34,754 nt of DNA from CAZXYS01 sp964645005. GTDB taxonomy: Bacteria; Bacteroidota; Ignavibacteria; Kapaibacteriales; UBA2268. A program made the translations under genes and the position numbers. Where the stretch lies: positions 1 to 34,754 of the forward strand of contig CAZXYS010000042.1 of assembly GCA_964645005.1 (NCBI GenBank), given 5' to 3'. The notes under the pieces are model-generated. The model saw only the letters and a program-made list of their open reading frames with translations, had not been told where the DNA came from and did no database searches. Below, piece by piece: positions 1 through 8,563 of this stretch. Positions within the stretch are counted from its first letter, which is position 1; every line of letters begins with the position of its first letter.

Positions 1-1
1 T

Positions 2-2347
2 TACGGCGATAACGGAGCCTGCCTGATGACAACCGACCAAGGTAAATCCTGGAAGCAATATTCCATGCATCCTTACGGCGAGATCAGAAAAATTGTTAAT
101 TTCAAGGATACACTCTGGGGCGTCATTGACGAAGGATTTATTGTTAAATCAACAGATCATGGTTTTACCTGGGATAAATATAAATTTGAACCGGATAGCG
201 CAGACAAATTAATATATATTATCGTAAATGAAAATAGTGTTTATATAAGAAGCAAATTCTCCGTTTATCAATTCAATAGAGAATTAGAATTGTTAAATTC
301 TTTTTCTGATGAGATGATTGAGTTAAACAAGATAACTTACAATATTCCCGAAGAAGCGCCCGCTTATTACTTTCATTACGATAAATTATATTACTTAAAC
401 AAGCAAATAATTATTCCACTATCTTATGCGGATCAAGGAATGTTGGTTTTATCAAATGATCTTAAAGAAAATAAATTTATCGACCTCGAAGAAATTCTTG
501 AGAAGAGATTTATTGACACATTGAACTTCTATGAATTGAGAGGTATAATTTATTATAATGGCAAACCTGTATTAAATATAAACAGGAATTTATATTATGC
601 AAATGATGATTTTACGGAATGGTCGTATTTTTTCAAGGATACGACTTATATGAACCGGGAGGATTCACTATTTCAGAGAAAGTATGGCTCTTTTGTCGGC
701 GATTATTATGTAATAAATAATGAGTTGTATTACAATAAACCGTTTGATAATAAAAGTAATAGAGGTTTTGATGATTTAGGAATAACCAAATACTACTCAA
801 ATCCTTTAGATACGTTTAAATTGATAAATAATCTGTTTAAAAATAAATATTATACAGTTGATTTTTCCGGTGTGGGAAAAGGAAGTCTTGATGGTATAAG
901 AGACGTATTATATAATTCTGATCTTACAGTATTTCAAGATTCAGTTATTGTATTAGCCGGTTGGAACAAATCTTTACTGCAAACAAGAGATTTGGGTAAA
1001 TCATGGAAGTTGATAAGTTATCTATCAGGGAAACCTGAGGTAATTATTAATGATTCGAGTTATGTTTTCTTTAATGATAGATCTGAAGAAAATGAAATAA
1101 ACATAACAAAAAACTATGGATTTACATTTAAACCAACTCAAACAACAAAGTATGATTCTACATACCCAATAAAAATGCAATTAGATGAATATATAACGAA
1201 TGGTGTTTTTTATTTAGATAGTACAGGTAAAGGTTTTTTAGGAGGAATTAAATTTGCTAGTACAGATATAAATAATTTGGCTGTCACTAGAGATGGAGGG
1301 AAAACATATGAATTTATTTCTGATAATGATTTAACTTTTGGTTATATGACTCCGTATCTTGCTTATTATTCAAGTAACGTAGTATCATTTGATGAAAAAT
1401 TTATTTTTTACAACAATGATGATTCAAGAATCAATAAAAATCAATATAGAAACATACTGTATTATATTGATACAAATTTTAATGAAACCGACTATCTTAG
1501 TTATGATTCATTATTTATAGTCCACTATATAATAGCCAGAAACATAGATCATTTCTATCTATTGACAACAACCAATGATAAATCTAATATTTTTGATAAT
1601 AGGTTTGAAATTAAGGAAACATTAGACGGTGGGAAATCTTACAAGACTATCCTTTCATTAGAAAGAGAACTTAATTTAATACAAATATACGAACATAATA
1701 AAGATTCCGTATTCTTTATCAGTGAAAATCCTACCAGATTATTCCTATACGATTTAACGAGAGATGTGATTGACACACTATATAAAAATGAAAAATCAGA
1801 ACATCTTTTTATAATGTATTTAAGCGGGCAATTTTACCTTTTAGGAAAAAATTTATTTATTGTTAATTCCAATAGGAATGACCTAACCCAGTGGACTGAA
1901 GCAGACTGGGATTACGGGACGCCATCATTTGAAGAGGTAGTATTTAAGGGCGATGTGGCACTTGCAAAGCTTAGCGACAGCTTACGCCCATTGAATTATT
2001 ACCGGATAATGAAATCTAAGCCAACACCTGTTGAAGAACAAAAGTCGGAAATGAAATACTATACAAGACATTTTTATGCTTCGCCACCTTACCCAATACC
2101 AGGGAAAACTACAATAAGAACTAAAGTGTCATGGGATATGAGCTTCGAATTGGAAGAAGCAATATCCGGCATTTATGATATATATGGAGATCGAATACAA
2201 GATCAAGAAAACATAAATGTGAAAATATTAGGTAAAGCACCGGCTGAATTAATATGGAATTGTTCTTCCGTATCAAGTGGATTATATTTTATTTTAATTA
2301 AACATAATGGTAGAATCGACAGCGTACCGGTCTTAGTGGAAAAATGA
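2..2347 (+). CDS. Large secreted Asp-box (BNR) protein with T9SS-type C-terminal sorting domain, 5' truncated by window edge
   Basis: The reading frame is open to the window edge (codons from base 2, eight residues before the first ATG at 26), so the N-terminus is missing. Numbered from that ATG, Asp-box motifs S/T-x-D-x-G-x-S/T-W/Y recur: TTDQGKSW (about 2-9), STDHGFTW (about 42), TRDLGKSW (about 320), TRDGGKTY (about 421) and TLDGGKSY (about 533). Such motifs mark beta-propellers of the sialidase/VPS10 type. The last 80 residues resemble a T9SS type A sorting domain: a PYPIPGKTTI start, a GIYDIYGDRI strand, then SSGLYFILI and a basic end. I infer export across the outer membrane and surface attachment or release by T9SS. 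No glycosidase catalytic residues are apparent, so enzyme activity should not be assumed. The coding sequence is AT-rich, like the other T9SS cargo gene at 22416. Confidence 0.85.
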   Translation, partial: YGDNGACLMTTDQGKSWKQYSMHPYGEIRKIVNFKDTLWGVIDEGFIVKSTDHGFTWDKYKFEPDSADKLIYIIVNENSVYIRSKFSVYQFNRELELLNSFSDEMIELNKITYNIPEEAPAYYFHYDKLYYLNKQIIIPLSYADQGMLVLSNDLKENKFIDLEEILEKRFIDTLNFYELRGIIYYNGKPVLNINRNLYYANDDFTEWSYFFKDTTYMNREDSLFQRKYGSFVGDYYVINNELYYNKPFDNKSNRGFDDLGITKYYSNPLDTFKLINNLFKNKYYTVDFSGVGKGSLDGIRDVLYNSDLTVFQDSVIVLAGWNKSLLQTRDLGKSWKLISYLSGKPEVIINDSSYVFFNDRSEENEINITKNYGFTFKPTQTTKYDSTYPIKMQLDEYITNGVFYLDSTGKGFLGGIKFASTDINNLAVTRDGGKTYEFISDNDLTFGYMTPYLAYYSSNVVSFDEKFIFYNNDDSRINKNQYRNILYYIDTNFNETDYLSYDSLFIVHYIIARNIDHFYLLTTTNDKSNIFDNRFEIKETLDGGKSYKTILSLERELNLIQIYEHNKDSVFFISENPTRLFLYDLTRDVIDTLYKNEKSEHLFIMYLSGQFYLLGKNLFIVNSNRNDLTQWTEADWDYGTPSFEEVVFKGDVALAKLSDSLRPLNYYRIMKSKPTPVEEQKSEMKYYTRHFYASPPYPIPGKTTIRTKVSWDMSFELEEAISGIYDIYGDRIQDQENINVKILGKAPAELIWNCSSVSSGLYFILIKHNGRIDSVPVLVEK

Positions 2348-2452
2348 AAATATAGTTTTGAGCAGGGTAGGCGAAAAGTTAACTCAGGTTCAGATTCTCG
2401 CAAATGTAATCGTAAGTGATTATCGCTATTTATGTTAGAGAATCATTCGGTG

Positions 2453-2542
2453 CGGAGAGGGTGGGATTCGAACCCACGGTAGCGCATTATACACTACGCT
2501 GGTTTAGCAAACCAGTGCCTTCAGCCGCTCGGCCACCTCTCC
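2453..2542 (-). tRNA. tRNA-Ser (anticodon GCU)
   Basis: On the minus strand the acceptor stem GGAGAGG (from 2542) pairs with CCTCTCC (2460-2454), followed by discriminator G at 2453. The T arm contains GTGGGTTCGAATCCCAC. The anticodon loop reads TTGCTAA inside CTGGTTTGCTAAACCAG, giving anticodon GCU, which decodes AGC and AGU. A long variable arm makes this a class II tRNA of 90 nt, as expected for serine. The 3' CCA is not encoded. Confidence 0.96.
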
Positions 2543-2609
2543 TTTAAGAACAACTTAATTGTCAATGCAAAATTACAATTTTTTCTCTATTGACACAACT
2601 AATTTTAAA

Positions 2610-3389
2610 TTATTGTTCGCTTTCTTTTTTATCTAATATCATCGTATTCGCCTGATCTGTAGGCATCACCAAAATATCCTGCAAACAGACATGCTTCGGT
2701 CTTGTCGCCGCAAATAAAATTGTCTCCGCCACATCTCTACCCGACAGCGGCGTATATCCCTTGTAAATATTATCCGCGCGTTCCTTGTCGCCGTGGAAAC
2801 GCACGAGAGAAAATTCCGTCTCTACCAGCCCCGGGTCAATATTGCAAACACGCACGCCTGTGCCGTTCATATCTATCGTCATTGCACGGGACAGCGCTTT
2901 CACAGCATGTTTCGTAGCGCAGTACACATTGCCGGCGGGATATACTTCCCGTCCCGCAATGGATGCCACGTTAAAAATAGTTCCATCCTTCCGTTCTGCC
3001 ATCTGCGGCGACACCAGCCGCGTAAGATACAGCAATCCTTTGACATTAGTATCGATCATCGTTTCCCAATTATCGATGACGCCTTCCTGTATTTTCTCTA
3101 AGCCGCTCGCGAGACCTGCATTATTGATCAAAACATCAATTTGTTTAAAATTCTCAGGTATAGCTTTGTAAACCTGTTCCAATGCCGCTTTGTCGCGGAT
3201 ATCACATTGCATCATGTGTAATTCAGTGCCGAACTTGGTCTTCAATTCGCCTGCGATAGCGTCGAGATGTTCCTTCCTTCTTGCCAGCAGGATAAGTCTG
3301 GCGCCAGCTTCCGCGAAAACTTCCGCGCAGGCTTTACCTATCCCTGCCGAAGAGCCGCTTATGAAAACCGTTTGTCCGTCCAACCGCAT
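2610..3389 (-). CDS. Short-chain dehydrogenase/reductase (YdfG-like)
   Basis: A 259-residue classical SDR. The Rossmann glycine motif SGSSAGIG lies at about residues 11-18, NNAG at about 89-92, the catalytic Ser in NVASIAG at about 140, and the YCATK (YxxxK) catalytic pair at about 155-159. Length and motif spacing fit the YdfG / serine 3-dehydrogenase subgroup, which oxidises 3-hydroxy acids with NADP+. The substrate cannot be set from sequence. The protein is cytosolic, with no signal peptide. The start ATG (3389-3387) follows the stop of the upstream TraB-family gene by one base, so the two are almost certainly cotranscribed, though no functional link is evident. Confidence 0.88.
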   Translation of the reverse strand: MRLDGQTVFISGSSAGIGKACAEVFAEAGARLILLARRKEHLDAIAGELKTKFGTELHMMQCDIRDKAALEQVYKAIPENFKQIDVLINNAGLASGLEKIQEGVIDNWETMIDTNVKGLLYLTRLVSPQMAERKDGTIFNVASIAGREVYPAGNVYCATKHAVKALSRAMTIDMNGTGVRVCNIDPGLVETEFSLVRFHGDKERADNIYKGYTPLSGRDVAETILFAATRPKHVCLQDILVMPTDQANTMILDKKESEQ

Positions 3390-3390
3390 A

Positions 3391-4290
3391 TTAATTCCCC
3401 TCTTTTTCTGACCAATCCTTCGTTTTCCTTAGCAAATTAATAATTCCGTTTTCACCGGGCAAATGTCCGGCGCCGACGACCACGAAATAAGTACCGCTTG
3501 ATTCAAGATAGCCGTCAATTTTCTTCACCATATTTACATTACGCTCATTGACGAGTTTTTCCATCATACTTTTCAATTCCGGAAATTTTCCTATCTCACC
3601 TTCGATATATTTATCGACAGCCTCGATTTCCCCTTTCTTCCATGATTCTATTAAATCTCTGGTTTTATCAATTTCTTCACTTACATTTTGCAGAGAGTAT
3701 TGGATATAATCATTGGATAATTTATCAAATTCGGATAAATATTTCGCCTGTATTTCGAGTGATTCAAGCTCAAGAACTTTCCTATCGCCTTTTTTATTTA
3801 TAAAATGCTGTTCAATACCTCCAGCCTGAGATATTCCCGAATTTTCATGCGCCATCATAGTAACCGTAAGCGCCGCCGCCCAGGGTTTCATCCTTGAGTA
3901 CATCATTTCGGGGATATTAAATTCCTTAAATTTTTTTATCAGCATGGCATAAGTTTCCTTTGAGACATTCTTTTTGAGAGTTTGACCATCGGAATACATA
4001 AACAATTCCATAGATTTCATTGGATCGACACTTTCCATATCCACTTCTACGACGAGATAATCCGATTGCTCAAAAGCATTCATAATCTCGTCGGACAGCG
4101 GGTAGAACGATTCATCACCAATATGTACAGACCCCAAAATATAAACTTCCGTGAAATCCGATTCCACATGCCACAGCACATTATCACCGACTTTCTCGAC
4201 CTTGTAGCCCTGCTCGGTTTTTGTTGCAGCGCAGGATGCCAGCATTGCAATAAGCAGGACAGCAGCAAGACACTTCAGTTTTTCCATCAT
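3391..4290 (-). CDS. TraB/GumN family lipoprotein
   Basis: A TraB/GumN (Tiki-like) family protein. I place the start at the tandem ATGs at 4290/4287, not at the longer open frame to 4377. From there it begins MMEKLKCLAAVLLIAMLASC, a lipoprotein signal with a lipobox-like ASC. Mature-domain hallmarks are GSVHIG soon after the signal, the acidic VVEVDM strand in the first third, and a C-terminal VVVGAGHLPG element. The two Gly-x-x-His/Gly-His signatures are the conserved putative metal-binding positions of the family. Distant Tiki relatives are metalloproteases, but bacterial GumN-like members mostly lack an assigned substrate. It is probably anchored in the periplasm and forms an operon with the downstream SDR. 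Confidence 0.82.
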   Translation of the reverse strand: MMEKLKCLAAVLLIAMLASCAATKTEQGYKVEKVGDNVLWHVESDFTEVYILGSVHIGDESFYPLSDEIMNAFEQSDYLVVEVDMESVDPMKSMELFMYSDGQTLKKNVSKETYAMLIKKFKEFNIPEMMYSRMKPWAAALTVTMMAHENSGISQAGGIEQHFINKKGDRKVLELESLEIQAKYLSEFDKLSNDYIQYSLQNVSEEIDKTRDLIESWKKGEIEAVDKYIEGEIGKFPELKSMMEKLVNERNVNMVKKIDGYLESSGTYFVVVGAGHLPGENGIINLLRKTKDWSEKEGN

Positions 4291-4430
4291 GATCTTAATC
4301 TCATTAATTTTGAAAAAGTTATTTTTACAAATTATAGATTTATCATTAATTATACAATACAACTTCCCATCTAACACTTTTGTAAATGAAATCTTTTTAT
4401 AAGTTTATACGAACATCAGGTATTAAATAA

Positions 4431-4474
4431 GAATCCACCCCTTAATCCCCTGCTTAGTAAGAAGGGGTAGTTAA
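4431..4474 (-). repeat. CCCCTCCTT palindromic repeat, copy A (inverted, degenerate)
   Basis: CCCCTGCTT (4447-4455), spacer AGT and AAGAAGGGG (4459-4467) form a 9-bp hairpin with one mismatch. Flanking bases CCACCCCTTAAT (4435-4446) match, in reverse complement, the ATTAAGGGGTGG tail seen in copies at 4818 and 8508. This copy is in the opposite orientation to the other two. Together with copy B it brackets the T9SS fragment at 4502. Confidence 0.75.
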
Positions 4475-4501
4475 GTTTTTAGAATTAAGCTATTTATTCT
4501 A

Positions 4502-4735
4502 ATGCAAAATGTGGGTTTATCCTATTCCAGCGGAAAATACTATAAAAATTGTACTGAAAAAAGCAGCAATTTGCTTTATGTAATTATAATTATTGATGCT
4601 AAAGGCAGAACTGTTATCAATAGCAGAATATCAGGCGAAGAGTTGGAACTATATATATCTACTTATCCGAGCGGCGTTTACTTCGTCAGGATAATTGACG
4701 GCGACAGGATTTTGGATAAGAAATTTGTTAAATAA
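4502..4735 (+). pseudogene. Orphan T9SS C-terminal sorting-domain fragment
   Basis: A 77-codon frame whose last 50 residues match the end of a T9SS type A sorting domain: IIDAKGRTVINSRI, a strand, then YPSGVYFVRIIDGDRI and DKKFVK at the stop. There is no signal peptide, no cargo domain and no recognisable upstream extension. I interpret it as the surviving 3' end of a lost T9SS cargo gene. It lies between inverted copies of a palindromic repeat (4431-4474 and 4818-4857). The bases after the stop to about 4805 show another short open stretch ending in MEKVYGKEK, too short to assign. Confidence 0.65.
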
Positions 4736-4817
4736 AAAACGAAGACCCGAAAATCAATAAACTCGGCAAAATTGCTATGGAAAAGGTATATGGTAAAGAA
4801 AAATAAGTATCCCCAAT

Positions 4818-4857
4818 GATTCCCCTCCTTGATAAGGAGGGGAGTAAGGGGTGGTTC
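4818..4857 (+). repeat. CCCCTCCTT palindromic repeat, copy B
   Basis: CCCCTCCTT (4822-4830), spacer GAT and AAGGAGGGG (4834-4842) form a perfect 9-bp hairpin, followed by AGTAAGGGGTGGTT. The repeat abuts the stop codon (4858-4860) of the COG2403 gene on the minus strand, so its transcript would end in this hairpin. No U-run follows, so it may stabilise the mRNA 3' end instead of terminating it. Confidence 0.8.
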
Positions 4858-6174
4858 TTACGCAAACTTATCCTTCAGAATATCCGCAACCGTCGGGCTG
4901 CCGATCTCAGAAAGCTCGTAATAAACTCTTGTATTCGGTTTTTCGATCTTGATGAATCTGGCAAGGTCGATTGGTGTGCCGATTACTACCGAGTCACATT
5001 CCGTGGCGGCGATTGTCGCTTCGAGGTCTTTCATCTGCTGCTCGCCGTAACCCATTGCAGGCAGAAGTATGCCTATTCCCGGATACGTCTCGAATGTCTC
5101 TTGAATTCTACCGACTGTGTATGGACGCGGATCCACCAAATCGATAGCGCCAAATCTACGTGCAGCAACAACGCCGGCGCCGAATTCCATCTCGCCGTGA
5201 GTCAATGTTGGACCGTCCTCAACGCATAGAACCCGCTTGCCTTTGATGACTTCCGGATCTTCGACATTGATCGATGAAGCAGCTAAAATTAACTGTGCAT
5301 TGGGATTTATTTCGCGAACATTATCCATGACCATTTCCACATCCTCAGGATAGGCGGAATCGACTTTGTTCAGCACGACGACGTCAGCCAGATGCAGGTT
5401 AACTTCGCTCGGATAGTACATCACCTCGTGTCCTGCGCGCAGCGGATCAGCTACGACGATGGACAGATCAGGCTTGAGAAAAGACATATCGTTATTTCCG
5501 CCGTCCCAGACAATGACGTCCGCTTCTTTCTCAGCTTCACGGGTTATGGCTTCGTAATCAACGCCGGAATAAATCACGCTGCCCATGGCAATATGCGGCT
5601 CGTATTCTTCCATTTCCTCGATAGTGCAATTGTGTTTTTCTAAGTCAGCTATCTCTGCAAAGCGCTGTACCTTCTGCTTTTCGAGGTCGCCATAGGGCAT
5701 GGGGTGCCTGATAGATACCACTTTCTTGCCCATAGCCAGCAAAGAGCGCACAACTGCGCGGGTAGTCTGGCTTTTGCCGCAGCCTGTGCGGACTGCCGTA
5801 ATTGATACAACCGGCTTGCTCGACTTCACCATTGTCGGTTCAGCGCCCATCATAGAGAATTTCGCTCCGGCTGCCATCACTTTGGAACCAAGATGCATGA
5901 CGTGATCATAATCGACGTCGCTGTAAGACATTACACATTCGTCAACATTATATTTTTTGATTAGATTGCCCAGTTCTTCTTCCGGCTCGATCGGGATGCC
6001 GTCCGGGTAGTTCTCGCCTGCCAGCGCGGCGGGATACTTACGTCCGGCAATATCGGGAATTTGCGCCGCCGTGAACGCTGCAACTTCCGTATTCGGGTCG
6101 CTCCGGTAAACCATGTTGAAATTGTGAAAGTCTCTACCGGCTGCGCCTATGATTATTACTCTTTTCTTATCCAT
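4858..6174 (-). CDS. COG2403-type P-loop GTPase (annotated as cyclic 2,3-diphosphoglycerate synthetase-like)
   Basis: A 438-residue protein with an N-terminal Rossmann-like region (VIIIGAAGRDFHNFN, residues 6-20), a P-loop TGCGKSQTTR at about 130-139, and an NKVD guanine-specificity motif (VVLNKVDSAYPEDV) at about 270. This layout matches the COG2403 family, named for archaeal cyclic 2,3-diphosphoglycerate synthetase but widespread in bacteria that are not known to make that compound. Its bacterial reaction is unknown to me. It is the last gene of the argF-arcC-pyrB-rocD run, with AAGGAG a few bases before its ATG, which suggests a role in carbamoyl-phosphate or ornithine metabolism. A perfect 30-bp palindrome separates it from rocD. 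Confidence 0.8.
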   Translation of the reverse strand: MDKKRVIIIGAAGRDFHNFNMVYRSDPNTEVAAFTAAQIPDIAGRKYPAALAGENYPDGIPIEPEEELGNLIKKYNVDECVMSYSDVDYDHVMHLGSKVMAAGAKFSMMGAEPTMVKSSKPVVSITAVRTGCGKSQTTRAVVRSLLAMGKKVVSIRHPMPYGDLEKQKVQRFAEIADLEKHNCTIEEMEEYEPHIAMGSVIYSGVDYEAITREAEKEADVIVWDGGNNDMSFLKPDLSIVVADPLRAGHEVMYYPSEVNLHLADVVVLNKVDSAYPEDVEMVMDNVREINPNAQLILAASSINVEDPEVIKGKRVLCVEDGPTLTHGEMEFGAGVVAARRFGAIDLVDPRPYTVGRIQETFETYPGIGILLPAMGYGEQQMKDLEATIAATECDSVVIGTPIDLARFIKIEKPNTRVYYELSEIGSPTVADILKDKFA

Positions 6175-6220
6175 TTTTTACTCCTTTTATTTTTATGGAT
6201 TGTTTGTGTATTTTTTTGTT

Positions 6221-6250
6221 ATCAACCACAGGGTTAACCCTGTGGTTGAT
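6221..6250. repeat. Perfect 30-bp palindrome between rocD and the GTPase gene
   Basis: The left arm ATCAACCACAGGGTT (6221-6235) is exactly reverse-complementary to 6236-6250, with no spacer. On the minus-strand transcript it forms a long hairpin followed by AACAAAAAAA, not a U-run, so it is not a standard terminator for the rocD transcript. It could be an operator, an mRNA-processing hairpin or a mobile palindrome. The arms do not match the other repeat families in this window. Confidence 0.85.
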
Positions 6251-6273
6251 AGACCCTTTGGGCGTACTATCGA

Positions 6274-7488
6274 TTATCCCTTATCCATTTCCTCATCGAC
6301 CATCTCGATCACCTTCTTGAATCTTTCCGCCGCCCAATCGAGTTCGTCTTTATTGATGACAAGCGGCGGCGCCACGCGAATGATGTACTCATGCGTTTCC
6401 TTTACGAGAATGCCTTCTTCCATCAGCTTTTCGCAGTAGGGGCGGGCGGAAACATCCATCTCGATTCCTACCCATAAGCCGCGACCGCGGATCTGCACAA
6501 TGTGCGAACTTTCAATTTGATGCAGTTGCGAGCGGAAATAATCACCCAATTCGAATGATCTGTGGATAAGGTCTTCCTCTTCGAGCACTTCCAGTGCGCG
6601 GACAGCCACTGCCGCTGCTAACGGATTACCCCCGAAAGTAGAGCCATGCTCGCCCGGATGAATTACGCTCATTATCTCTCTATCAGACAGTACAGCCGAT
6701 ACAGGATAATATCCACCCGATAAAGCTTTGCCAATTATTACAACATCCGGGCGAACGCCTTCATACTCGAATGCGAACAATTTACCCGTTCTGCCGAGCC
6801 CTGTCTGAATCTCATCGACAACAAACAGTATGTTATTCTGACGGCATAGTTTCTCGATATCATTCAGATATCCTTCCGGCGGAATGTTTATACCGCCTTC
6901 CCCTTGTATCGGCTCTAACATGATTGCGCATGTATTCTTGTTAATCTTTTTCCGAAGATCAAAGATGTCACCGAATTTAGCAATCTGAAAACCCGGTGTC
7001 GGTGGACCGAAGCCCTTGTAAGCAGATTCTTCCGTCGAAAATCCTACGATAGTCGTAGTCCTGCCGTGGAAATTGCCGTCCATTACTACTATTTCAGCCT
7101 TACCATCCGGTATGCCCTTCACGTCATAGCCCCAGCGCCGGGACAGCTTTATGGCGGTTTCCACAGCTTCAGCGCCTGAATTCATAGGCAATGACATGGT
7201 ATACCCCGTCATTTCGTGCAATTTTTTATATAAATACGGCAGCTTATCATTACGGAATGCGCGGCTGGTAAGGGTAACTTTCTGTGCCTGTTCTACTATT
7301 GCTTCATATATCTTGGGATGACAATGCCCCTGATTAACAGCTGAATACGCCGCCAGGCAGTCGAGATATTTCTTACCGTCAACATCTGTGACCCAGCAGC
7401 CCTTTGCCTCATGTATAACAACATCCAGCGGATGATAGTTATGAGCGCCGTAAAGCTCTTCTATCCTTATAAAATCAGAAGTTTGCAT
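6274..7488 (-). CDS. rocD: Ornithine aminotransferase
   Basis: A 404-residue class III PLP aminotransferase. It converts ornithine and 2-oxoglutarate to glutamate-5-semialdehyde and glutamate. The N-terminal YGAHNYHPLDVV and DGKKYLDCLAAYSAVNQGH segments are typical of ornithine aminotransferase and distinguish it from acetylornithine aminotransferases. Further evidence is MNSGAEAVETAIK (PLP phosphate binding), VVDEIQTGLGRTG with the PLP-ring Asp at about 225, and the Schiff-base Lys in IGKALSGGYYPVSAV at about 255. It follows pyrB by 32 bp in a minus-strand run. In context it would drain ornithine, produced or spared by ArgF, toward proline or glutamate. Confidence 0.92.
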   Translation of the reverse strand: MQTSDFIRIEELYGAHNYHPLDVVIHEAKGCWVTDVDGKKYLDCLAAYSAVNQGHCHPKIYEAIVEQAQKVTLTSRAFRNDKLPYLYKKLHEMTGYTMSLPMNSGAEAVETAIKLSRRWGYDVKGIPDGKAEIVVMDGNFHGRTTTIVGFSTEESAYKGFGPPTPGFQIAKFGDIFDLRKKINKNTCAIMLEPIQGEGGINIPPEGYLNDIEKLCRQNNILFVVDEIQTGLGRTGKLFAFEYEGVRPDVVIIGKALSGGYYPVSAVLSDREIMSVIHPGEHGSTFGGNPLAAAVAVRALEVLEEEDLIHRSFELGDYFRSQLHQIESSHIVQIRGRGLWVGIEMDVSARPYCEKLMEEGILVKETHEYIIRVAPPLVINKDELDWAAERFKKVIEMVDEEMDKG

Positions 7489-7520
7489 ACGCCGACCTTT
7501 CGTTTTATTTATAAATTACG

Positions 7521-8438
7521 TTAGTATTGTTCGAATAACATCGTCAACAGCGCCATTCGCACGTATAATCCGTTTTGCGCCTGCCTGAAATACGCTGCCC
7601 GCGGGTCGTTGTCCACTTCGTGGTCGATTTCCACCGAACGCGGCAGCGGGTGCATTATCACCGAGTCATATTTCATCACACTGAGCGAATCACGGTTTAT
7701 ATTGTACATGGACAGATCAATATCCCTGCCTTGCAATCTTTCCCTGTCAATTCTTGTCTGATACGCAACATCAACTTTAGCAAGAATATCTTCCGAGTTC
7801 GATGAAAGCTGGTAAGTTACGCCTCTTTCCTCGAGATGCTCAAGGATATCGCTTTTGATTTGCATTTCCTCTGGCGCTATGAAGTACAGTTTTATCCTGT
7901 CAAATTTTCCAAGAAGATAAGCCAGCGAACGCACCGTGCGCCCCTGATCCAACGCCCCGAAAAAGGCTACCGAAAGCCCGTCCAACGTCTTACATTCTTT
8001 ATAAATTGTATAAAGATCCAGCAGAGCCTGCGTCGGATGCTGACCGCCGGAACCGTCGCCTGCATTTATCACCGGCACCGAAGATACCGAAGCAGCCCGC
8101 TTGGCGCCGCCTTCTTCGTGGTGGCGGATAACGATAGCATCCGAATAATGCGAAATTATGCGGATAGTATCTTCCAGCCGTTCGCCTGTATATTCCGACG
8201 AGAATTCCTGTGCCTGCTCAGTGGACAGAACTTTCCCGCCAAGCCGGTACATAGCCGATTCAAAAGAGAATCTCGTACGCGTTGAAGGCTTATAGAAAAG
8301 CGTCGCCACGACCTTATTATCGTAGTCGCGGGTGCCGCCGCGTGCCACGATCTTTTTCATGTGATTGGCGCGCTCGAATAGTTCCATCAGCATAGGAACC
8401 GTAAATTGCTGCGATTCGACGATATGGTTTAATTTCAT
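7521..8438 (-). CDS. pyrB: Aspartate carbamoyltransferase-like protein (PyrB family)
   Basis: A 305-residue carbamoyltransferase. YKPSTRTRFSFESA (about 49-62) is the carbamoyl-phosphate site, followed by GGQHPTQALLDLYTI, GRTVRSLAYLLGKFD and HPLPRSVEID. HPLPR, not the HCLPA of ornithine enzymes, places it in the aspartate carbamoyltransferase family, so the expected reaction is the committed step of pyrimidine synthesis. The 80s loop reads FSSEYTGERLEDT. Aligned to E. coli PyrB, Ser80 is kept, but the catalytic Lys84 position (K before GET) is Thr. No regulatory pyrI follows. It is linked to carbamate kinase and argF, which fits carbamoyl-phosphate sharing, but a different acceptor substrate is possible. 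Confidence 0.85.
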   Translation of the reverse strand: MKLNHIVESQQFTVPMLMELFERANHMKKIVARGGTRDYDNKVVATLFYKPSTRTRFSFESAMYRLGGKVLSTEQAQEFSSEYTGERLEDTIRIISHYSDAIVIRHHEEGGAKRAASVSSVPVINAGDGSGGQHPTQALLDLYTIYKECKTLDGLSVAFFGALDQGRTVRSLAYLLGKFDRIKLYFIAPEEMQIKSDILEHLEERGVTYQLSSNSEDILAKVDVAYQTRIDRERLQGRDIDLSMYNINRDSLSVMKYDSVIMHPLPRSVEIDHEVDNDPRAAYFRQAQNGLYVRMALLTMLFEQY

Positions 8439-8507
8439 ATTTTCACCTCTGATTGTTGGTGTTTAATCTATCTGTCAATTGTCGTTACTTTTCATTATAA
8501 TCGTTAG

Positions 8508-8560
8508 CTCCCCTCCTTAGTAAGGAGGGGAGTGAAGCCGAAGGCTTTACGGGGTGGTTA
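8508..8560 (+). repeat. CCCCTCCTT palindromic repeat, copy C
   Basis: CCCCTCCTT (8510-8518), spacer AGT and AAGGAGGGG (8522-8530) form a perfect hairpin. The tail is interrupted by a 14-base insertion, itself a mini-hairpin (AAGCC-GA-AGGCTT), before CGGGGTGGTTAAC. As with copy B, the repeat ends within a few bases of a minus-strand stop codon (arcC, 8564-8566). Its hairpin is therefore in the intergenic RNA between arcC and pyrB. Confidence 0.8.
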
Positions 8561-8563
8561 ACC

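Noticed and set aside
2..2347. Sialidase
   Set aside because: Asp-boxes are present, but no catalytic Arg triad or Tyr/Glu pair could be recognised. Asp-boxes also occur in non-enzymatic propellers.
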